Source: Hyphomicrobiales bacterium
GTDB taxonomy: Bacteria; Pseudomonadota; Alphaproteobacteria; Rhizobiales; Aestuariivirgaceae
Length of the DNA: 64,000 bases
Reading direction: 5' to 3'
Assembly: GCA_016185245.1 (NCBI GenBank)
Contig: JACPNZ010000018.1
Span: 223,935 to 287,934, forward strand
The notes under the pieces were generated by a model, which made no database searches, was not told the DNA's origin, and worked only from the letters and a program-made list of their open reading frames with translations. Both the position numbers and the translations under genes were made by a program. This document shows positions 27,378-37,736 of the stretch, piece after piece (within the stretch, counting starts at the first letter, position 1; each line of letters opens with the position of its first letter).

Positions 27378-29041
27378 TTGCCGCCCTCCAGCAGGCGGCG
27401 GGCGATCACCTGGGCCTGGATTTCGGCAGCACCCTCGAAGATGCTGAGGATGCGGGCATCGCACAGCACCCGGCTTATCTCGAATTCGAGGGCAAAGCCA
27501 TTGCCGCCGTGAATCTGCAGGGCATTGTCGGCGGCGGCCCAGGCAACGCGCGCCGCCAAGAGCTTGGCCATGCCGGCTTCCAGGTCGCAACGCCTTCCGG
27601 CATCCTTCTCGCGGGCCGCATGGAAGGTGAGCTGGCGGGCCGCCATGGTCTCGGCGGCCATCATCGCGAGTTTGTCGGCGATACGCGGGAAACCGACGAT
27701 AGGTTTGCCGAACTGCTGGCGGGTAAGAGCATATTTGAGGCCGAGGTCGAGGGCATTCTGCGCTACTCCCAGAGCCCGCGCCGCGGTCTGGATGCGGGCG
27801 CTCTCGAAAGTCTGCATCAATTGCTTGAAGCCCTGGCCCTCGACGCCGCCCAGAAGGTTTTTGGCCTTCACTTCGAAATCCTCGAAGCGGATTTCATATT
27901 CCTTCATGCCGCGATAGCCCAGCACTTCGATCTCCGAGCCTGACATGCCGGCGGCGGGGAAAGGATCGTCATCGCGCCCGCGTGGCTTCTCGGCGAGGAA
28001 CATGGAAAGCCCGCGATAGCCCTTTTCGTGCCCGTCGGTGCGGGCCAGAAGCGTCATCAGATCGGCGCGCACCGGGTGGGTGATCCAGGTCTTGTTGCCG
28101 GTCACCTTATAGACGCCGCCGTCACGAACGGCGCGGGTGCGGAGCGAGCCGAGGTCGGAGCCGGTGTTGGGCTCGGTGAAGACGGCGGTGGGGAGAATTT
28201 CGCCGGTTGCGATCTTCGGTAGCCATTTGACCTTCTGTTCCGCGGTGCCGCCGTTGAGGATCAACTCGCAGGCGATCTCGGCCCTGGTGCCGAGCGATCC
28301 CACGGCGATCCAGCCGCGCGAGAGTTCCTCGGAAACGACGCACATCGATTCCTTGGACAGCCCAAGCCCGCCGAATTCTTCCGGCAGGGTGAGTGAAAAG
28401 ACCCCGAGGCCGGCCAGTTCCTGCACGATCTCCATCGGCACATAGGCGTTGGTCCGATGCCATTGGTGGGCCTTGGGTGCGACCTTGTCGGCGACGAAGC
28501 GGCGCATCGTCTGGCGCATTTCGGCAAGCGTAGCGTCGAGACCGGCGTCGGCCGCGTGGCCTTCGGCGAGCAATGCCACGAGCCTGGCCCGCGCCGCGGC
28601 GCTGTTGCCGGCGGTGAACAGCGGGTTGGCGGCGAGCGGGGCGAGATCGGCGGCAACAAAACCCAGCTCATGGGGTCTCGCCCATTCGCCCTGGTTCATC
28701 GGAATGCCGCCGGCGATCTGGTTCAGGTATTCACCCGCCGCGATCTGGGCGGTGAGCGCTTCCATTTCGCCGAAGCGTCCTTGGCCGGCGAGCCTTTCGG
28801 CATAGCGGTGAAGCTCACGCAGCGTTGCGGCATAGGTTGCGAGCCAGGCCAGCCCGTGGGCGGCGTGCTGCTCACGGTCGAGGGCCTCGGCCGAAAGCCT
28901 GCCTCCGGGCATGATGGCGGGGGAAAGTCTCGCCCGCGCCTTGGCGAGAACCACCTCGGCGCTACTCGCCGCCTCGCCCAACCGGTCGGCCAGATTGCCC
29001 AGAACCGGTCCTGCCCGATGCGTCTCTTCCACTGCCGCCAC
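27374..29041 (-). CDS. Acyl-CoA dehydrogenase family protein (long form)
   Basis: FAD-dependent acyl-CoA dehydrogenase with an N-terminal extension of about 200 residues before the core. In the core, FTEPNTGSDLGSLRT and GNKTWITH (FAD/substrate contacts) precede the C-terminal RQQFGKPI and SIFEGAAEIQ, where the glutamate lies at the catalytic-base position. Electrons would go to ETF (etfBA at 17.5-19.2 kb). The GTG at 29041, with GAGGG upstream, gives 555 residues, matching homologues; an ATG at 29191 would overlap the divergent gene. It is translationally coupled to the SDR gene by a TTGA overlap. Confidence 0.88.
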   Translation of the reverse strand: MAAVEETHRAGPVLGNLADRLGEAASSAEVVLAKARARLSPAIMPGGRLSAEALDREQHAAHGLAWLATYAATLRELHRYAERLAGQGRFGEMEALTAQIAAGEYLNQIAGGIPMNQGEWARPHELGFVAADLAPLAANPLFTAGNSAAARARLVALLAEGHAADAGLDATLAEMRQTMRRFVADKVAPKAHQWHRTNAYVPMEIVQELAGLGVFSLTLPEEFGGLGLSKESMCVVSEELSRGWIAVGSLGTRAEIACELILNGGTAEQKVKWLPKIATGEILPTAVFTEPNTGSDLGSLRTRAVRDGGVYKVTGNKTWITHPVRADLMTLLARTDGHEKGYRGLSMFLAEKPRGRDDDPFPAAGMSGSEIEVLGYRGMKEYEIRFEDFEVKAKNLLGGVEGQGFKQLMQTFESARIQTAARALGVAQNALDLGLKYALTRQQFGKPIVGFPRIADKLAMMAAETMAARQLTFHAAREKDAGRRCDLEAGMAKLLAARVAWAAADNALQIHGGNGFALEFEISRVLCDARILSIFEGAAEIQAQVIARRLLEGGN

Positions 29042-29189
29042 CGAAACCCTCGCGATAGATCTGGCGATGGGCTTACAGCAGCCGTTATTGCGCTGCAATA
29101 AGGCTTCGGCTATCGCCCCATTTGGGCCTGATTCCTCAAGCAATTGGGCGCAATGGATTCTTACGATTTCAGCAGCTAAGGTCGCGGGC

Positions 29190-29717
29190 ATGATTCCACT
29201 GTGGCGAGCAGGGGCGGCGGCCCTCATTCTGATCGGGCTGGCGGGTTTTGCCCTCCCCAAGGCCCGTGCTGCCGGCGCGGAACCGGCACTGCTGGGCGAT
29301 TTCGGCGACTGGGCGGCCTACAGCTACAAGGCGGCCGACACCAAGGTGTGCTACGTCTCGTCCCGGCCCAAGTCGAGCGAGCCCAAGACCAGCAAGCGCG
29401 ATCCGGCCTTCTTCCTCGTTACCAACATGCCGGGCCGCAAGGTGAAGGGCGAGGTCTCGACCCTCATCGGCTACACCTTCAAGCAGGAATCATCGGTCGA
29501 TCTCACCGTCGACGACACGAAATTTCTGATGCGCACCGTCGGCGACGGCGCCTGGGCCGAGGATTCGGCGACCGACAAGAAGATCGTCGCCGCCATGAGG
29601 ACGGGAAAGTCGCTGACCGTGGCCGGCACCTCCGCGCGCGGCACCGATACTTTCGACACCTATTCGCTCACCGGCGTTTCGGCGGCGCTGACCAAGATCG
29701 ACGAAGCCTGTAAGTAA
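29190..29717 (+). CDS. Invasion-associated locus B (IalB) family protein
   Basis: 175 residues with a cleavable signal peptide (about 1-28, ending near KARAAG), then the family pattern FGDWAAYSY...CYVSSRPK, which continues to a C-terminal cysteine. The two cysteines probably form a disulfide. IalB was first described in Bartonella, but chromosomal members are widespread in free-living Rhizobiales and their role is unknown. It often lies directly upstream of rlmN; here a minus-strand two-gene block separates them. Confidence 0.85.
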   Translation: MIPLWRAGAAALILIGLAGFALPKARAAGAEPALLGDFGDWAAYSYKAADTKVCYVSSRPKSSEPKTSKRDPAFFLVTNMPGRKVKGEVSTLIGYTFKQESSVDLTVDDTKFLMRTVGDGAWAEDSATDKKIVAAMRTGKSLTVAGTSARGTDTFDTYSLTGVSAALTKIDEACK

Positions 29718-29880
29718 GGACGGGGGAGTAGCGGACCGAGTCGAAATACAGCTTTGGGCCAAATCGGGGTACTGGGCCTGACGACGAACTTTAGCCAGAT
29801 AAGCCGATTGCTAAGGCAAAGACTGGTGTAATTTCGCCCCATTGAAAGACCGGACCTTGGCGAAAGGCGCCATCACCCGG

Positions 29881-30285
29881 TCATCCCAATGCGTCTGGGT
29901 CATAGGGCACATTGGGTAGTCCCAATTCCTTCCAACGCGAATAACCGCCCATCATATCGGTTGCCTGTTTCATACCAAGCTGTTGGAGGTTTGCCGCCGC
30001 AAGACTTGACTGATAGCCCTCGTTGCAGACGACAACAACTTTTTGTCCATGATGAGTAATTGCCGGGTGGTGCCAGGGCGAAACCGGATCACAGCGCCAT
30101 TCCAAGACGTTGCGGCGAATTACCAACGCCCCCGGGATGAGGCCGTCCTGGCGTTGCTGCTCGTCTCCCCGAATATCGACAACCAAGGCTCCGGCTGCCA
30201 TTTCCCTCAGGGTTTCCTCCGGCGTGAGTCGATTGGGAAGCTGAGACCGCGCCTCATCAAGGAGCTGTTCGACTGTCTTGGTCAT
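29881..30285 (-). CDS. Rhodanese-domain protein
   Basis: A 134-residue single-domain rhodanese. The persulfide-forming cysteine is in VVVCNEGYQSSLAA, and the N-terminal LVVDIRGDEQ is the CH2A motif. Candidates include sulfurtransferase or persulfide relay roles. The start is uncertain (ATG at 30285, 30321 or 30345); none has a good ribosome-binding site. Base composition is visibly less GC-rich than in the flanking housekeeping genes. It lies 237 bases downstream of the cNMP/thioredoxin-reductase-like gene on the same strand, and a joint redox or sulfur role is possible but unproven. Confidence 0.8.
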   Translation of the reverse strand: MTKTVEQLLDEARSQLPNRLTPEETLREMAAGALVVDIRGDEQQRQDGLIPGALVIRRNVLEWRCDPVSPWHHPAITHHGQKVVVVCNEGYQSSLAAANLQQLGMKQATDMMGGYSRWKELGLPNVPYDPDALG

Positions 30286-30522
30286 TTGGCGAACTTGGGT
30301 TTGGTGTCTTGCTGCGGGCATCCGCTTGATCAGTTCTTGAGCCAAGCGGACGATGGGAGGTTATTGCAAATGGCTTCTCTAGTCGAGGGGTTGGGCATCC
30401 ACATCGATTCCGCCATTTCCGCGCCATGTCCGTCAACTGGCCATCCCGGACGATCTATAGGGAAGCCTGATCAGCCGCTCAGGGCACACGAAAAGACATT
30501 CTGCGCGGTGCTGTTGGCGCCA

Positions 30523-32193
30523 CTAGGTTGGGCGGCGCTGAGACCGCCTATCGGACGCCAGATATTGGTGGACGAACGCGATCGCCATGCTGCCCTCGCC
30601 GACTGCCGAGGCAACCCGTTTGACCGGGCTCAACCGCACGTCGCCGCAGGCCAGAACACCGGGCACACTCGTTTCAAGAAGATAGGGATCGCGGCTGTGC
30701 GACCAGCGCCCGGCTTTCACCGTATCGTCTCCGGTCAGGACATACCCGTGTGCATCGCGCGCGATCTCGGTTGGCAGCCACTCGGTCTCCGCGTCGGCTC
30801 CAATGAAGACGAATAGGTCACCACAGTCATGCCGGCGCACTGCCTTGCTTGCGTCACGAATGTCTATGGCGGTCAGGTGAGTGTCACCGTGGACCGCCTG
30901 CACTTCCGAGCGCAGTTGCACCGCTATGTTCGATTTGCCGCGCAACTGCTCAATCAGGTAGTGCGACATGCTCTTCTCCAGGGACTCGCCCCGGACGATG
31001 AGCGTCACGTTGCGGGCATAGTTGGCAAAGTACATTGCCGCCTGACCGGCGGAGTTTCCGGCGTCTATGAGGTAGAGGTCCAGTCCATTGGCAGCACCTG
31101 CCTCGCTACGCGCCGCGCCAAAGTAAATGCCCTTGCCAAGGAGCCGGTCGAAGCCCTCGATCTTGAGGCGGCGCCATTTGACGCCGGTGGCAAGTATGAT
31201 GGTCCGCGTCCGGATGACCTCGTCGCCATCGAGCAAGACCTCATGCATTTCCGGATCGATGCCGGTGACAGAGCGCGTGACCAGGATCTCCGCCCCAAGT
31301 CGCCTGGCTTGCTGCAGCGCGCGACTGGCAAGCTCGTCGCCCGATACGCCGCTGGGGAACCCGAGATAGTTCTCGATCCGCGACGACGTCCCGGCCTGGC
31401 CCCCCGGCGCCTCGCGCTCGATACACAGGGTGCGCAAGCCTTCGGAGGCGCCATACACCGCGGCAGCGAGGCCGGCCGGCCCGCCGCCGATGATTACGGC
31501 GTCATATTCGGCAAGTCGCGCGCTGGTTTGCAGGCCGAGGAGCCGCGCCAGATCGCGCACCTTCGGTCGGCTGAATACCGTACCGTCGGCCAGCCGCAGC
31601 ACCGGGCAATCGCCTTCCTTGGGGGGAGGCCCCTGCCAAAGCGTTGACAACGCGGGCGAGTCCGGTGCCACCCAGTCAAAGGTAATCTGGTTGCGGGAGA
31701 GGAACCGGCGCATGTCGGCGCAGGCGGGATCCCAGCGATGACCGAACATTGTGACCAGCGGTTTGGGCGGTTCGGCAGAGATGCCCTGCATCCCGCCGAT
31801 GCGCTCGCGCGCGAGGGCTCCGACCTTCAGGGAAATCTCGGGCGATGCCGCCGCGATCGCGTAATACTGCCGAGCCTCGACGCGCATGACGCGAGAGGGT
31901 TCCGAGGCCCGATACCCTCCGTAGAACGGCGAGCCAATGGCGATCGGAATTTCGCCGAATATGGTGCCGGCGACGCGCCAGCCCAGGGTGCGCTCGACCC
32001 CGTCGATCAATTTGACGACCTCCATCTTGCCGGCGAGAACCGCGAACAGCGCACGCTCCCCCCCGCCCTCATGCACGGCGTATTCCCCGGCACGGAGGTG
32101 GATGTCGGCAGACGTCGTCGCCAGCAGCTCGAGTTCCGGTCGCGGGAGCGCGGAAAACAGAGGAATTGCCGCCACGTCGTCAATCGTCAACAT
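30523..32193 (-). CDS. cNMP-binding/thioredoxin-reductase-like flavoprotein
   Basis: A 556-residue three-domain protein. Residues 1-130 form a cyclic-nucleotide-binding domain (EIPIAIGSPFYGGYRASE). Residues about 143-215 form a thioredoxin/glutaredoxin-like domain with no CxxC. Residues 230-545 form a thioredoxin-reductase-like FAD/NAD(P)H module (IIGGGPAGLAAAVYGASEG; GDVR near the C-terminus). The redox CxxC of thioredoxin reductase is replaced by GAARSEA, so classical dithiol reduction is impossible. Such proteins are known as a family, but their reaction is not established. It is flanked by sparse intergenic DNA and by a rhodanese gene. Confidence 0.85.
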   Translation of the reverse strand: MLTIDDVAAIPLFSALPRPELELLATTSADIHLRAGEYAVHEGGGERALFAVLAGKMEVVKLIDGVERTLGWRVAGTIFGEIPIAIGSPFYGGYRASEPSRVMRVEARQYYAIAAASPEISLKVGALARERIGGMQGISAEPPKPLVTMFGHRWDPACADMRRFLSRNQITFDWVAPDSPALSTLWQGPPPKEGDCPVLRLADGTVFSRPKVRDLARLLGLQTSARLAEYDAVIIGGGPAGLAAAVYGASEGLRTLCIEREAPGGQAGTSSRIENYLGFPSGVSGDELASRALQQARRLGAEILVTRSVTGIDPEMHEVLLDGDEVIRTRTIILATGVKWRRLKIEGFDRLLGKGIYFGAARSEAGAANGLDLYLIDAGNSAGQAAMYFANYARNVTLIVRGESLEKSMSHYLIEQLRGKSNIAVQLRSEVQAVHGDTHLTAIDIRDASKAVRRHDCGDLFVFIGADAETEWLPTEIARDAHGYVLTGDDTVKAGRWSHSRDPYLLETSVPGVLACGDVRLSPVKRVASAVGEGSMAIAFVHQYLASDRRSQRRPT

Positions 32194-32484
32194 GGTTTGC
32201 GATGCCCCCTTAGCTCTGCTCTACACTTAGTAGCTGCACCAAACATGTACCAGCGAAACCATGGGGCCTACATCGGCTCCTGGCTTCCTACACTCGCTGC
32301 AGCCGCACGATCACCGTTCCGGGTCAACAGTGCCGTTAGCCCAATGTCCGCGTGAAGTCAGCTGCCGCTTGTTTGCTGACCAGATGTTTGATGTTGCAGC
32401 CGGCCGCTCAGGGCCAAAAGCGGAAATTCAAAGCGATCTGTTGCCCAAGGGTAGGGCGCTTCGCATTTTTCGCCAAGCTGTGCT
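32194..32484. other. Intergenic region upstream of rlmN, no gene seen
   Basis: 291 bases between the starts of two divergent genes. I see no open frame with coding character, tRNA or strong hairpin. It presumably holds both promoters, but no consensus elements stand out. Confidence 0.5.
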
Positions 32485-33690
32485 ATGGCGCCGACCATGA
32501 CGACGGTTCTGAACCAGCTTGCAGCACGCCCGCGCTATATCCCGAACGATCCGCGGCCGTCGCTCATCGGGCTCACCCGCGACGAGTTGGCGGCGGCGCT
32601 GGCCAGGGCCGGCGTTGCCGAGAAGCAGCGGCGCATGCGCATGGGCCAGCTGTGGCACTGGATCTATCATCGCGGCGCCACCAGTTTCGCCGCGATGACC
32701 GACATCTCGAAGGAACTGCGCACCAGGCTCGACGAGGTCTTCATCATCGGCCGGCCGGAAATCGTCACCGAACAGGTTTCGACCGACGGCACCCGCAAGT
32801 GGCTCATACGCCTGGCGCCCGACGAGCGCGGTGCCGCCCACGAAGTCGAGACGGTCTATATTCCGGAGGAGGACCGCGGCACCTTGTGCATCTCTTCGCA
32901 GGTGGGCTGCACCCTCACTTGCACGTTCTGCCACACCGGTACCCAGAAGCTCGTCCGCAACCTCTCCGCCAACGAGATCGTCGCCCAAGTGATGATCGCC
33001 CGCGACCGCCTGGCCGAATGGCCGCACCAGATCGAGGCGATGAAGACGCCGCCCGCCGGCGGGCGCTACATCACCAATGTGGTGCTGATGGGCATGGGCG
33101 AGCCGCTCTACAATTTCGACAACGTGAAGAGGGCGATGGCGGTTGTCTCAGACGGCGAAGGCCTGTCGCTGTCGAAGCGGCGCATCACGCTGTCGACCTC
33201 CGGTGTCGTTCCGGAAATACCCCGCGCCGGCGAAGAGATCGGCACCATGCTGGCGATCTCGCTGCACGCCACCACCGACGAGATCAGGAACAAGCTTGTT
33301 CCGCTCAACAAGAAGTATCCGATCAAGGAGCTCTTGGACGCCTGCCGGGCCTATCCGGGGCTGTCCAATGCGCGCCGCATCACCTTCGAGTATGTCATGC
33401 TCAAAGGCGTCAATGATTCGCTCGCCGACGCCAAACGCCTGGTGAAGCTCCTGGCCGGCATTCCCGCCAAGGTCAATCTCATCCCCTTCAATCCCTGGCC
33501 CGGCACCCAGCATGAGTGCTCCGACTGGGAGGCCATCGAAGCCTTCGCCGAAGTCCTCAACAAGGCGGGCTACGCCTCGCCCGTGCGCACGCCCCGCGGC
33601 CGCGACATCATGGCCGCCTGCGGCCAGCTCAAGAGCGAAAGCCAGAAGCTCCGGGCCAAGGAGCGGCTGGCTGTCGAGGCCGGGGCGTGA
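32485..33690 (+). CDS. rlmN: 23S rRNA/tRNA adenine-C2 methyltransferase RlmN
   Basis: Radical-SAM enzyme that methylates A2503 of 23S rRNA and A37 of some tRNAs. The 4Fe-4S motif CxxxCxxC is C142, C146 and C149 (CTLTCTFC). The downstream [11 protein letters not shown] motif and the C-terminal catalytic cysteine in DIMAACGQL are also present. The 401-residue length is standard. Two ATGs (32485 and 32497) are possible, neither with a clear ribosome-binding site. It shares its strand with the following deacetylase-rppH-HAD-helicase genes. Confidence 0.95.
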   Translation: MAPTMTTVLNQLAARPRYIPNDPRPSLIGLTRDELAAALARAGVAEKQRRMRMGQLWHWIYHRGATSFAAMTDISKELRTRLDEVFIIGRPEIVTEQVSTDGTRKWLIRLAPDERGAAHEVETVYIPEEDRGTLCISSQVGCTLTCTFCHTGTQKLVRNLSANEIVAQVMIARDRLAEWPHQIEAMKTPPAGGRYITNVVLMGMGEPLYNFDNVKRAMAVVSDGEGLSLSKRRITLSTSGVVPEIPRAGEEIGTMLAISLHATTDEIRNKLVPLNKKYPIKELLDACRAYPGLSNARRITFEYVMLKGVNDSLADAKRLVKLLAGIPAKVNLIPFNPWPGTQHECSDWEAIEAFAEVLNKAGYASPVRTPRGRDIMAACGQLKSESQKLRAKERLAVEAGA

Positions 33691-33803
33691 AGCGGGGATA
33701 GCGGGACTCTTCTCAATTCCCCCTCTTCCCCGCACGGTTAACAGGGCGTTAACGCTTGCCGCCCACATTTGGACCGACTCGAATCAAGGACAAGCAACGC
33801 GTC

Positions 33804-34979
33804 ATGCCTCACGACGAACTGCGTCAGCCCCTGCGCAAGATGAGCACGGCTGGGCGGCTCTGGGCGCGGCGGCCGGACGCCATTGCTCTGGCGGCGATCA
33901 TCGTCAGCGTGGGCTTCGTGGCGGGTGGTACCTGGATCGTCCGCCAGCCCCATCCAAGGCTCGCCGGCGAGCCGGTGGTGACCGCCTTCATTCCCCCGGT
34001 CGAGGAACTCAAGACCGCCGCCACCGATGCCGCCCCCGCCGACACCGCGGCGCCGGAAGATATCGTTGCCGAACCGGCCCCCGAGGACGTCCAGCCCGAG
34101 ATCGTCGCCCCGTCGACGATCGAGATTGCCGATGGGGGACCGAAGATCATCGTCGCCCGCAGCCGGCCCTTGAAGGCTGCGCCACTTGCCGCCGTCACCG
34201 AGGCGGCAAAGGACGGCCCGCTGCCGAAGATTGGTCCCAATGGCAAGACGCCGGCCGAGGCCTACGCCCAGATCACTCCCATGGCGATCACTGCCTCGGA
34301 CCAGCCGAAGATCGCCATCCTGCTCGGCGGCATGGGGCTCAACGCCAAGCTCACCCAGAAGGCGATCCGCCAGCTTCCCGGCGATGTCAGCTTCGCCTTC
34401 GCCCCCTATGGCAGCGGCCTCCAGGACCAGGTGAACAAGGCCCGGGCCCAGGGCCATGAGGTGATGCTGCAGCTTCCCATGGAGCCGATGGGCTATCCGG
34501 CCAACGATCCCGGTCCCAATACGCTCCTCGCCGAAGCCCTACCCGACGACAATCTCAAGGCGCTCCACTGGAACATGAGCCGCTTTGCCGGCTATATCGG
34601 CATCACCAACTACATGGGCGCCCGCTTCCTTTCCAACCCGCAGAGCTTCCAGCCGGTGGCGGCCGAGCTCAGAGCCCGGGGCCTTCTGTTCCTCGAGGAT
34701 GCCAATGTCGAGATGAGTGCCACCGCCGCCGTGGCCCAGGTGACCGGCCTCAAGTCGCGCCACGCGGAAATGACCATCGACGCCAACCCGGATGCCAAGA
34801 GCATCCGCGCCGCCCTTGCCGCGCTGGAAGCCGAAGCGCGCAAGAGCGGGGTTGCTATCGGCACCGGATCGGGCCTCGAAATCACCATCGACACGGTCGC
34901 GGACTGGGCGGCACAGCTTGAAAGCCGGGGCATACTCCTTATACCGGTCAGTGCCGCCTATCGGGGCCGCCTGGGCTAG
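33804..34979 (+). CDS. Divergent polysaccharide deacetylase family protein
   Basis: 391 residues: a transmembrane anchor (about 27-46), a proline/alanine-rich linker (about 55-140), and a C-terminal domain of the YibQ/DUF610 type. The domain begins [20 protein letters not shown] and contains [15 protein letters not shown] and MGARFLS. The fold is that of carbohydrate-esterase family 4 enzymes, but the canonical metal-binding triad is only partly conserved, so catalytic function is uncertain. It is commonly found between a carboxyl-terminal protease gene and rppH; rppH follows here 11 bases downstream. Confidence 0.85.
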   Translation: MPHDELRQPLRKMSTAGRLWARRPDAIALAAIIVSVGFVAGGTWIVRQPHPRLAGEPVVTAFIPPVEELKTAATDAAPADTAAPEDIVAEPAPEDVQPEIVAPSTIEIADGGPKIIVARSRPLKAAPLAAVTEAAKDGPLPKIGPNGKTPAEAYAQITPMAITASDQPKIAILLGGMGLNAKLTQKAIRQLPGDVSFAFAPYGSGLQDQVNKARAQGHEVMLQLPMEPMGYPANDPGPNTLLAEALPDDNLKALHWNMSRFAGYIGITNYMGARFLSNPQSFQPVAAELRARGLLFLEDANVEMSATAAVAQVTGLKSRHAEMTIDANPDAKSIRAALAALEAEARKSGVAIGTGSGLEITIDTVADWAAQLESRGILLIPVSAAYRGRLG

Positions 34980-34990
34980 AGTCTGCCTTC

Positions 34991-35488
34991 ATGGTCAATC
35001 CGGACGACATCACCGAATACCGCCCTTGCGTCGGCGTGATGCTGATCAACCGCGCCGGCCTCGTGTGGATCGGCCGCCGTTTCGACAAGCAGAACGACGA
35101 GGGCAAGGGCCAGTGGTGGCAGATGCCCCAGGGCGGCATCGACAAGGGCGAGGACCCCCAGGTAGCGGTGCTGCGCGAGCTCGCCGAGGAAACTTCCGTC
35201 ACCTCGGCCGAAGTGATCGCCGAAGCGCCGCGCTGGTACAACTACGATCTTCCCGCCCATCTGATCGGCAAGTCGTGGAAAGGCAGGTATCGTGGCCAGA
35301 CGCAGAAATGGTTCGCTCTCAGGTTCTTGGGTGACGACAGCGAGATCAATCTCGCTCCACCCGGCCACACGCAGGAATTCGACCGCTGGCGCTGGGCGCC
35401 CATGGACGATATCATCGAGCTCATCGTGCCGTTCAAGCGCCCGGTCTACGAGCAGGTGATCGCCGCCTTCCGGCATCTCGGCGCTTGA
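34991..35488 (+). CDS. rppH: RNA pyrophosphohydrolase RppH (Nudix)
   Basis: Removes pyrophosphate from the 5' end of mRNA and triggers RNase E decay. The Nudix box, residues about 53-75, reads [20 protein letters not shown], matching GX5EX7[17 protein letters not shown] at the N-terminus and [10 protein letters not shown] confirm the subfamily. Length is 165 residues. Its stop overlaps the next gene's TTG start (TTGA). Confidence 0.94.
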   Translation: MVNPDDITEYRPCVGVMLINRAGLVWIGRRFDKQNDEGKGQWWQMPQGGIDKGEDPQVAVLRELAEETSVTSAEVIAEAPRWYNYDLPAHLIGKSWKGRYRGQTQKWFALRFLGDDSEINLAPPGHTQEFDRWRWAPMDDIIELIVPFKRPVYEQVIAAFRHLGA

Positions 35489-36156
35489 ACGTTTCTTCCA
35501 TCATCTTCGATTGCGACGGGGTGCTGGTCGATAGCGAGCCCCTGTCGATGCGGGTCGATGTCGAGTTACTCGCCGAGAGCGGCGTCGTCATGGCGGAGGA
35601 CGAAGCCCATCGCCGCTTCGTCGGCAAGACCTTCGCCGCCATGATCGCCGAGGTGGAGCGCGATTTCGCCGTGCGTTTTCCGCCCGGCGTCTCGGCGGAG
35701 AAGGACCGCCGCCTGCTCGCGCTCTTTGCCCGCGAACTCAAACCCGTGGCCGGTGTGGCCCAAGCCCTCGCGGCGATCGGCGGCCGCTACAGCGTTGCCT
35801 CCAACAGCCCGGGCGAGCGGGTTGCCCAATCGCTGCGGCTGACCGGGCTTACCCCATATTTCGAGGACCGCATCGTCACCTTCGAGCATGTGGCCCGCGC
35901 CAAGCCCGAACCCGATGTGTTCGTCGAAGCGGCGCGCCGCGTCGGCGCACTACCCGGGGCCTGCCTGGTGGTCGAGGACAGCGTCACCGGCGTCACCGCC
36001 GCGGCCCGCGCCGGCTGCCGCGTCCTGGGCTTCACTGGAACCCATGGCGAACCGGACCTCCATGGCCTGCGGCTGGCGGCAGCGGGCGCTCTGACCGTCT
36101 TTGCCCGGATGGCCGATCTGCCGGCCCTGGTAGGCGGATTTCTTAGTCATGCTTGA
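35485..36156 (+). CDS. HAD-superfamily hydrolase (phosphatase-like)
   Basis: A 223-residue beta-phosphoglucomutase/GPH-like HAD protein. Motif I is [12 protein letters not shown] (nucleophile and acid aspartates), motif II is the SNSP serine, motif III the lysine in AKPEP and motif IV VVEDS. An alpha-helical cap lies between motifs I and II. The substrate, probably a sugar phosphate or phosphoglycolate, is unknown. The start is a TTG overlapping the rppH stop by 4 bases, with no in-frame ATG in a suitable place, so translation is probably coupled to rppH. Confidence 0.87.
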   Translation: MNVSSIIFDCDGVLVDSEPLSMRVDVELLAESGVVMAEDEAHRRFVGKTFAAMIAEVERDFAVRFPPGVSAEKDRRLLALFARELKPVAGVAQALAAIGGRYSVASNSPGERVAQSLRLTGLTPYFEDRIVTFEHVARAKPEPDVFVEAARRVGALPGACLVVEDSVTGVTAAARAGCRVLGFTGTHGEPDLHGLRLAAAGALTVFARMADLPALVGGFLSHA

Positions 36157-36393
36157 GGAATGATTTGACATTGCACTGCAACACGCCCATATGGGCGCCA
36201 TCGCTCCCGTCATCCAAGGGATACGTGAGGCGCGGCAGGTAAGCCGCAGCCGGTCCAGACGGAGCGAAATCCCCCGACATGCCTTTCACGTGGGTCTGTT
36301 ACTGCGCATGGCCTGGCCCTGCCCGCGATGATCGTGGGCGCGCCATTCGGACGAGGCTCGCGCTTTACCCACCGTTCCGAACGAAAGATAATT
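36157..36393 (+). promoter_or_regulatory. Putative promoter and long leader of the DEAD-box gene
   Basis: A 237-base gap. TTGACA at 36165-36170 and CATATG at 36188-36193 with a 17-base spacer form a plausible sigma-70 promoter, giving an untranslated leader of roughly 190 bases. Long leaders are typical of cold-responsive helicase mRNAs. An internal 72-codon open frame (from 36279) overlaps the helicase start but has no family resemblance, so I do not call it a gene. Confidence 0.45.
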
Positions 36394-37722
36394 TTGGACT
36401 CTTTTTCCGCACTGAATCTCTCCGAACCCCTGCTCAAGGCGGTTGCCGCCGAAGGCTATTCGGCCCCGACCCCCATCCAGCTCCGCGCCATCCCTGAACT
36501 GCTGGCGGGCCGCGATCTCCTCGGCATCGCCCAGACCGGCACCGGCAAGACCGCCGCCTTCGCTCTTCCCATGCTGCAGCGCCTGGCCGAAAAATCCGGC
36601 CGCCCGGCCCGCGGCACCACCAGGGCGCTCATCCTGACGCCCACCCGCGAGCTTGCCGCCCAGATCGGCGACAGCTTCAAGACTTACGGCCGCAATCTCA
36701 AGCTGACCCGCGCTGTCGTGTTCGGCGGCGTATCGATCGGCAAGCAGATCGACATCTTGCGCGGCGGCGTCGATATCGTCGTCGCCACGCCTGGCCGTCT
36801 CGTCGACCTGATCCAACGCCGGGCCCTCACCCTCTCGGCGGTCGAGATCTTCGTCCTCGACGAGGTCGACCAGATGCTCGACCTCGGCTTCATCCATGCC
36901 ATCCGCAAGATCGTCGCAATGCTGCCGAAGGAGCGCCAGAACCTGTTCTTCTCGGCCACCATGCCGAAGGAGATCGCCAACCTGGCCGCCGGCCTGCTGA
37001 GCAATCCGGTGCGCATCGAAGTGGCCCCCGTCGCCACCACCGTCGAAAAGGTCAACCAGAGCGTCATCCATGTCGAGCCCGCCAGGAAGCTGCAACTCCT
37101 CTCCGAGTTGCTGGGCGACAACAACATGACCCGCACTTTGGTGTTCACCCGCACCAAGCATGGCGCCGACAAGGTGATGAAGGGCCTCTCCGCCGGCGGC
37201 TTTACCGCCGCGGCGATCCATGGCAACAAATCCCAGGCCAACCGCGAAAAGGCCTTGGCCGGCTTCAAGCAGGGCAAGGTCCTGGTGCTCGTCGCCACCG
37301 ATATCGCGGCGCGCGGCATCGATGTCGACAGCGTCAGCCATGTCATCAACTACGACCTGCCGCATGTGCCCGAATCTTACGTGCACCGCATCGGCCGCAC
37401 GGCGCGCGCCGGAGCCGAGGGGACGGCGATTGCCTTCTGCACGCCGGAAGAACGGTCGCTACTCCGCGACATCGAGCGCACCATCCGCCAGGCGGTGCCG
37501 GTCACGGATCACGCGCTTGGCCTGAAGAACGTCAGCTCGCTCGCTCCGACCCACGGCTGGAATCCGGCGGGCAAGGGCAAGCCGCAGCAGCATCGCGGGC
37601 AGAAGTCCAACCGCAACCACAGTGGCGGCAAGCGCCCGCATGGCGGCGGCGGCGAAGCCCCCAAGCGCAGCCAGGGCGGCAAGCCGAGCTGGATGACGCG
37701 GCTCGGCGGCCAGTCGGCCTGA
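36394..37722 (+). CDS. DEAD-box RNA helicase (RhlE-like)
   Basis: ATP-dependent RNA helicase of the RhlE/DeaD group: Q motif ([11 protein letters not shown]), motif I AQTGTGKT, Ia [27 protein letters not shown] and [12 protein letters not shown]. Motif II reads DEVD instead of DEAD. The C-terminal tail from about residue 395 is basic and glycine/histidine-rich, as in RNA-binding tails. The TTG at 36394 (442 residues) starts where homologues start; an in-frame ATG at 36328 would add 22 unrelated residues. A long leader suggests post-transcriptional or cold control. Confidence 0.92.
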   Translation: MDSFSALNLSEPLLKAVAAEGYSAPTPIQLRAIPELLAGRDLLGIAQTGTGKTAAFALPMLQRLAEKSGRPARGTTRALILTPTRELAAQIGDSFKTYGRNLKLTRAVVFGGVSIGKQIDILRGGVDIVVATPGRLVDLIQRRALTLSAVEIFVLDEVDQMLDLGFIHAIRKIVAMLPKERQNLFFSATMPKEIANLAAGLLSNPVRIEVAPVATTVEKVNQSVIHVEPARKLQLLSELLGDNNMTRTLVFTRTKHGADKVMKGLSAGGFTAAAIHGNKSQANREKALAGFKQGKVLVLVATDIAARGIDVDSVSHVINYDLPHVPESYVHRIGRTARAGAEGTAIAFCTPEERSLLRDIERTIRQAVPVTDHALGLKNVSSLAPTHGWNPAGKGKPQQHRGQKSNRNHSGGKRPHGGGGEAPKRSQGGKPSWMTRLGGQSA

Positions 37723-37736
37723 CACCAGTAACCTAT

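Noticed and set aside
27374..29191. Acyl-CoA dehydrogenase starting at ATG 29191
   Set aside because: It would overlap the start of the divergent IalB gene and exceeds the usual length; the GTG at 29041 has a better ribosome-binding site.
36279..36497. A 72-codon leader peptide before the helicase gene
   Set aside because: It overlaps the helicase start, has atypical composition and matches no family I know.
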